Of a stretch of DNA of 64,000 nt, positions 62,381 through 64,000 are shown in pieces (positions within the stretch are counted from its first letter, which is position 1; every line of letters begins with the position of its first letter). The notes beneath the pieces were generated by a model. It was not told where the DNA came from, ran no database searches, and was given only the letters and a program-made list of their open reading frames with translations. The stretch spans positions 1-64,000 of the forward strand of contig ARWO01000032.1 in NCBI GenBank assembly GCA_000402075.1, read 5' to 3'. A program made the position numbers and the translations under genes. The stretch is from Thaumarchaeota archaeon SCGC AAA007-O23. GTDB lineage: Archaea; Thermoproteota; Nitrososphaeria; Nitrososphaerales; Nitrosopumilaceae.

Positions 62381-63340
62381 TTATTTCAATTTTGTTAGCA
62401 ATGCAGAGTACAAGAATGGTAAAACTGTTGTTACTTCAGCATGTATTGTTGTTTGCTTTGCATTTTGTGTTACTTTTCCCCAAGATATTGCTTCACGAAC
62501 CAATGCACCGCTTAAACTTCCATCAAATTCTTGTGCAGTAGTAATATACACAGCAAAATCTAGTCCATCTCTGTATTGGTTCCACCAAAGTGTATGATGC
62601 TTTGATATACCACCACCAATCATAAGCGCTCCAGATTTTTTTGCTTTAAAGATTAGACCTGAAAGTGTATCAGCATCTTTTATCACGTTAAGTTTAAAAT
62701 CTGGATGTTTCTGTGTAAACATCCAGATCTGACTTCCCACAGCACCGTCCATAATTCCTGGAACTATTACTTTGACATCATTTTTAAACGCAGAATAAAG
62801 AAACGAATCTTCGCCTAGATGTTTTCCAATCATTTTGCATATGTCTTCGGTTGACATTTCTCTAATTCCTTTATTGTACTCTTCTTCTAAAAACAGTTGT
62901 ATCTTTTTTTCAATAAGTGGACCATAACTTTCCATTGGAACTAAAACATTACCTAATCTGTGAATATTTTCCTCTGCAAGTTTTACATCATCCAAAGTAA
63001 ATGATCCTTCATTATAATTTGAAAAATGCCTAGCAATGTCATGATCTAGTGCGCCACACGTTGTAATTACAACATCAAACCATTTGTTCATTATCATGTC
63101 TTTTATTATTCCTCTCAATCCTGTTGATATAATGGCTCCAACAAACGACAAAAATTTTAGACAATTATCATTATCGATCATGTCAGTTAACACAAGAAGG
63201 CCATCCGCCAAGTTGCGTGATTCAAATCCACCAGATTTTGACATCTTTTCAAAAATTTTATCGATTGGCATACCTTCAGTTATGGAAATATCTTGAACAT
63301 GTTTGTCTGGCTGAATCATAAATTCAAGCAGGCAATCCAT
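62381..63340 (-). CDS. Deoxyhypusine synthase
   Basis: 319 residues. Transfers the aminobutyl group of spermidine (NAD-dependent) to a lysine of aIF5A. TTCGALDHDIARHF, VPGIMDGAVGSQIW, MIGGGISKHH and TTAQEFDGSLSGAL...SWGK, with the catalytic lysine, are all present. Confidence 0.95.
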   Translation of the reverse strand: MDCLLEFMIQPDKHVQDISITEGMPIDKIFEKMSKSGGFESRNLADGLLVLTDMIDNDNCLKFLSFVGAIISTGLRGIIKDMIMNKWFDVVITTCGALDHDIARHFSNYNEGSFTLDDVKLAEENIHRLGNVLVPMESYGPLIEKKIQLFLEEEYNKGIREMSTEDICKMIGKHLGEDSFLYSAFKNDVKVIVPGIMDGAVGSQIWMFTQKHPDFKLNVIKDADTLSGLIFKAKKSGALMIGGGISKHHTLWWNQYRDGLDFAVYITTAQEFDGSLSGALVREAISWGKVTQNAKQTTIHAEVTTVLPFLYSALLTKLK

Positions 63341-63418
63341 GTATAAAATCCTGACTTAAAAAAAACTATTCATAATATCATGTAAACCTTAAAACACTCA
63401 AAAGAGGCAAAACCACAA

Positions 63419-64000
63419 ATGGTTGAAAAAATCAAAGTTGCCTTGGTTGGTATAGGCAACTGTTTTTCTGGACTAATTCAGGGAATAGAGTACTACAAAC
63501 AAAATTCTTCTCAGCAGGTAATTGGAATTATTCATGAGAAATTACGTGATTATGGCATATATGATATTGATTTTGTGGCTGGATTCGATGTAGGCGAAAA
63601 CAAGATTGGTAAATCAATCAATGAGGCAATTTATGAATATCCAAACATGGTTGATTGGATTCCAAAAGATAAGATGCCAAAGACAGAATCTATGATTTAT
63701 GAGAGTCCTGCTCTAGATGGGGTGGGTATCTGGGTAGAGAATAGAGTAAAAGCAATCCAAAGTGAAAAAAGCACAGATGAACTGGAAAAGGAAATCAAAA
63801 ATGTCCTAAAAGAGACTGGTGTTGAAATCGTTGTCTCGTATTTGCCGGTAGGATCTGAGAAGGCAACTCAATTCTGGGCGCAAATTTGTCTTGATACTAA
63901 TACAGCTTTTGTAAACTGCATGCCTGCATTCATTGCTTCTGAAAAAGAATGGGCACAAAAATTTACGGATAAAAATATTCCCATTATTGGTGATGATATA
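63419..64000 (+). CDS. Inositol-3-phosphate synthase (3' end outside window)
   Basis: The first 194 residues are in the window and the frame is open to the right edge. KVALVGIGNCFSGLIQGIEY is the NAD-binding start; VAGFDVGENKIGKSINEAI and VVSYLPVGSEKATQFWAQ match the family. It makes inositol-3-phosphate from glucose-6-phosphate for archaeal lipids or solutes. Divergent from the deoxyhypusine synthase gene. Confidence 0.93.
   Translation, partial: MVEKIKVALVGIGNCFSGLIQGIEYYKQNSSQQVIGIIHEKLRDYGIYDIDFVAGFDVGENKIGKSINEAIYEYPNMVDWIPKDKMPKTESMIYESPALDGVGIWVENRVKAIQSEKSTDELEKEIKNVLKETGVEIVVSYLPVGSEKATQFWAQICLDTNTAFVNCMPAFIASEKEWAQKFTDKNIPIIGDDI

Overview
The window looks like a chromosome segment of an ammonia-oxidising-type archaeon (Nitrososphaerota/Thaumarchaeota, probably Nitrosopumilales). 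The evidence is the gene set: TATA-binding protein, class I lysyl-tRNA synthetase, archaeal Elp3, aIF1, Sec61-beta, Alba, deoxyhypusine synthase, type II methionine aminopeptidase, archaeal-type RNase P RNA, coenzyme F420 genes (cofG, cofH, cofD, cofC), NreA, a Y-family polymerase and an archaeosortase-like membrane protein. The DNA is AT-rich, genes are tightly packed, many starts overlap the previous stop as ATGA, and TTG/GTG starts are common. No amo, rRNA or CRISPR locus is present, so genus cannot be fixed.

Layout. 0-2.7 kb: a lysine-rich tandem-repeat protein cut by the left edge, tRNA-Arg(GCG), a flavin split-barrel protein and a coiled-coil protein sharing a motif with the repeat protein. 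2.7-10.9 kb: mostly minus-strand housekeeping genes (lysS, elp3, a DUF457-type membrane protein, an NhaD/ArsB-type transporter, purM, PAC2, winged helix). 11-17 kb: CaCA exchanger, a large GHKL-type ATPase of unknown function, then cofH and cofG; cofG carries a one-base frameshift in a G8 tract. 17-31 kb: HtrA protease, glycosyltransferase, tRNA-binding protein, tbp, methionine aminopeptidase, tRNA-Pro(TGG), tsr3, an APC permease with a cytosolic stress-type domain, RNase P RNA, cofD-cofC, a CPBP protease and aIF1. 31-45 kb: Sec61-beta, DUF2070, a nuclease-fold protein, a solute-binding protein, geranylgeranyl reductase with a methyltransferase, DUF99, a 6PGDH-type dehydrogenase, two tandem cold-shock genes, a NikR-like regulator and a divergent metal ABC transporter.

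45-58 kb is an accessory region rich in very small genes and zinc-binding proteins. Its most striking part is 46.1-50.5 kb: a stand-alone CARF-winged-helix regulator sits between two 27-bp operator-like elements of the same three-part design (TTTGTAG/CTACAAA boxes at offsets 0, 8 and 20) in opposite orientations. One faces the regulator's own start and a divergent pair of small genes. The other precedes a six-gene, translationally coupled operon of zinc-finger proteins. Two 51-bp direct repeats, about 90% identical, bracket the whole block. No CRISPR array or cas gene is visible. I consider this the best candidate for an undescribed system, possibly a ligand-sensing regulator controlling a stress, defence or mobile-element operon.

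58-64 kb returns to core functions: NreA and a Y-family DNA polymerase (both ending in PCNA-binding motifs), an archaeosortase-like protein between them, Alba with an 18-bp minisatellite tail, deoxyhypusine synthase, and the start of inositol-phosphate synthase, cut by the right edge. Assignments come from reading the translated sequence and recognising family motifs; no database search was possible.
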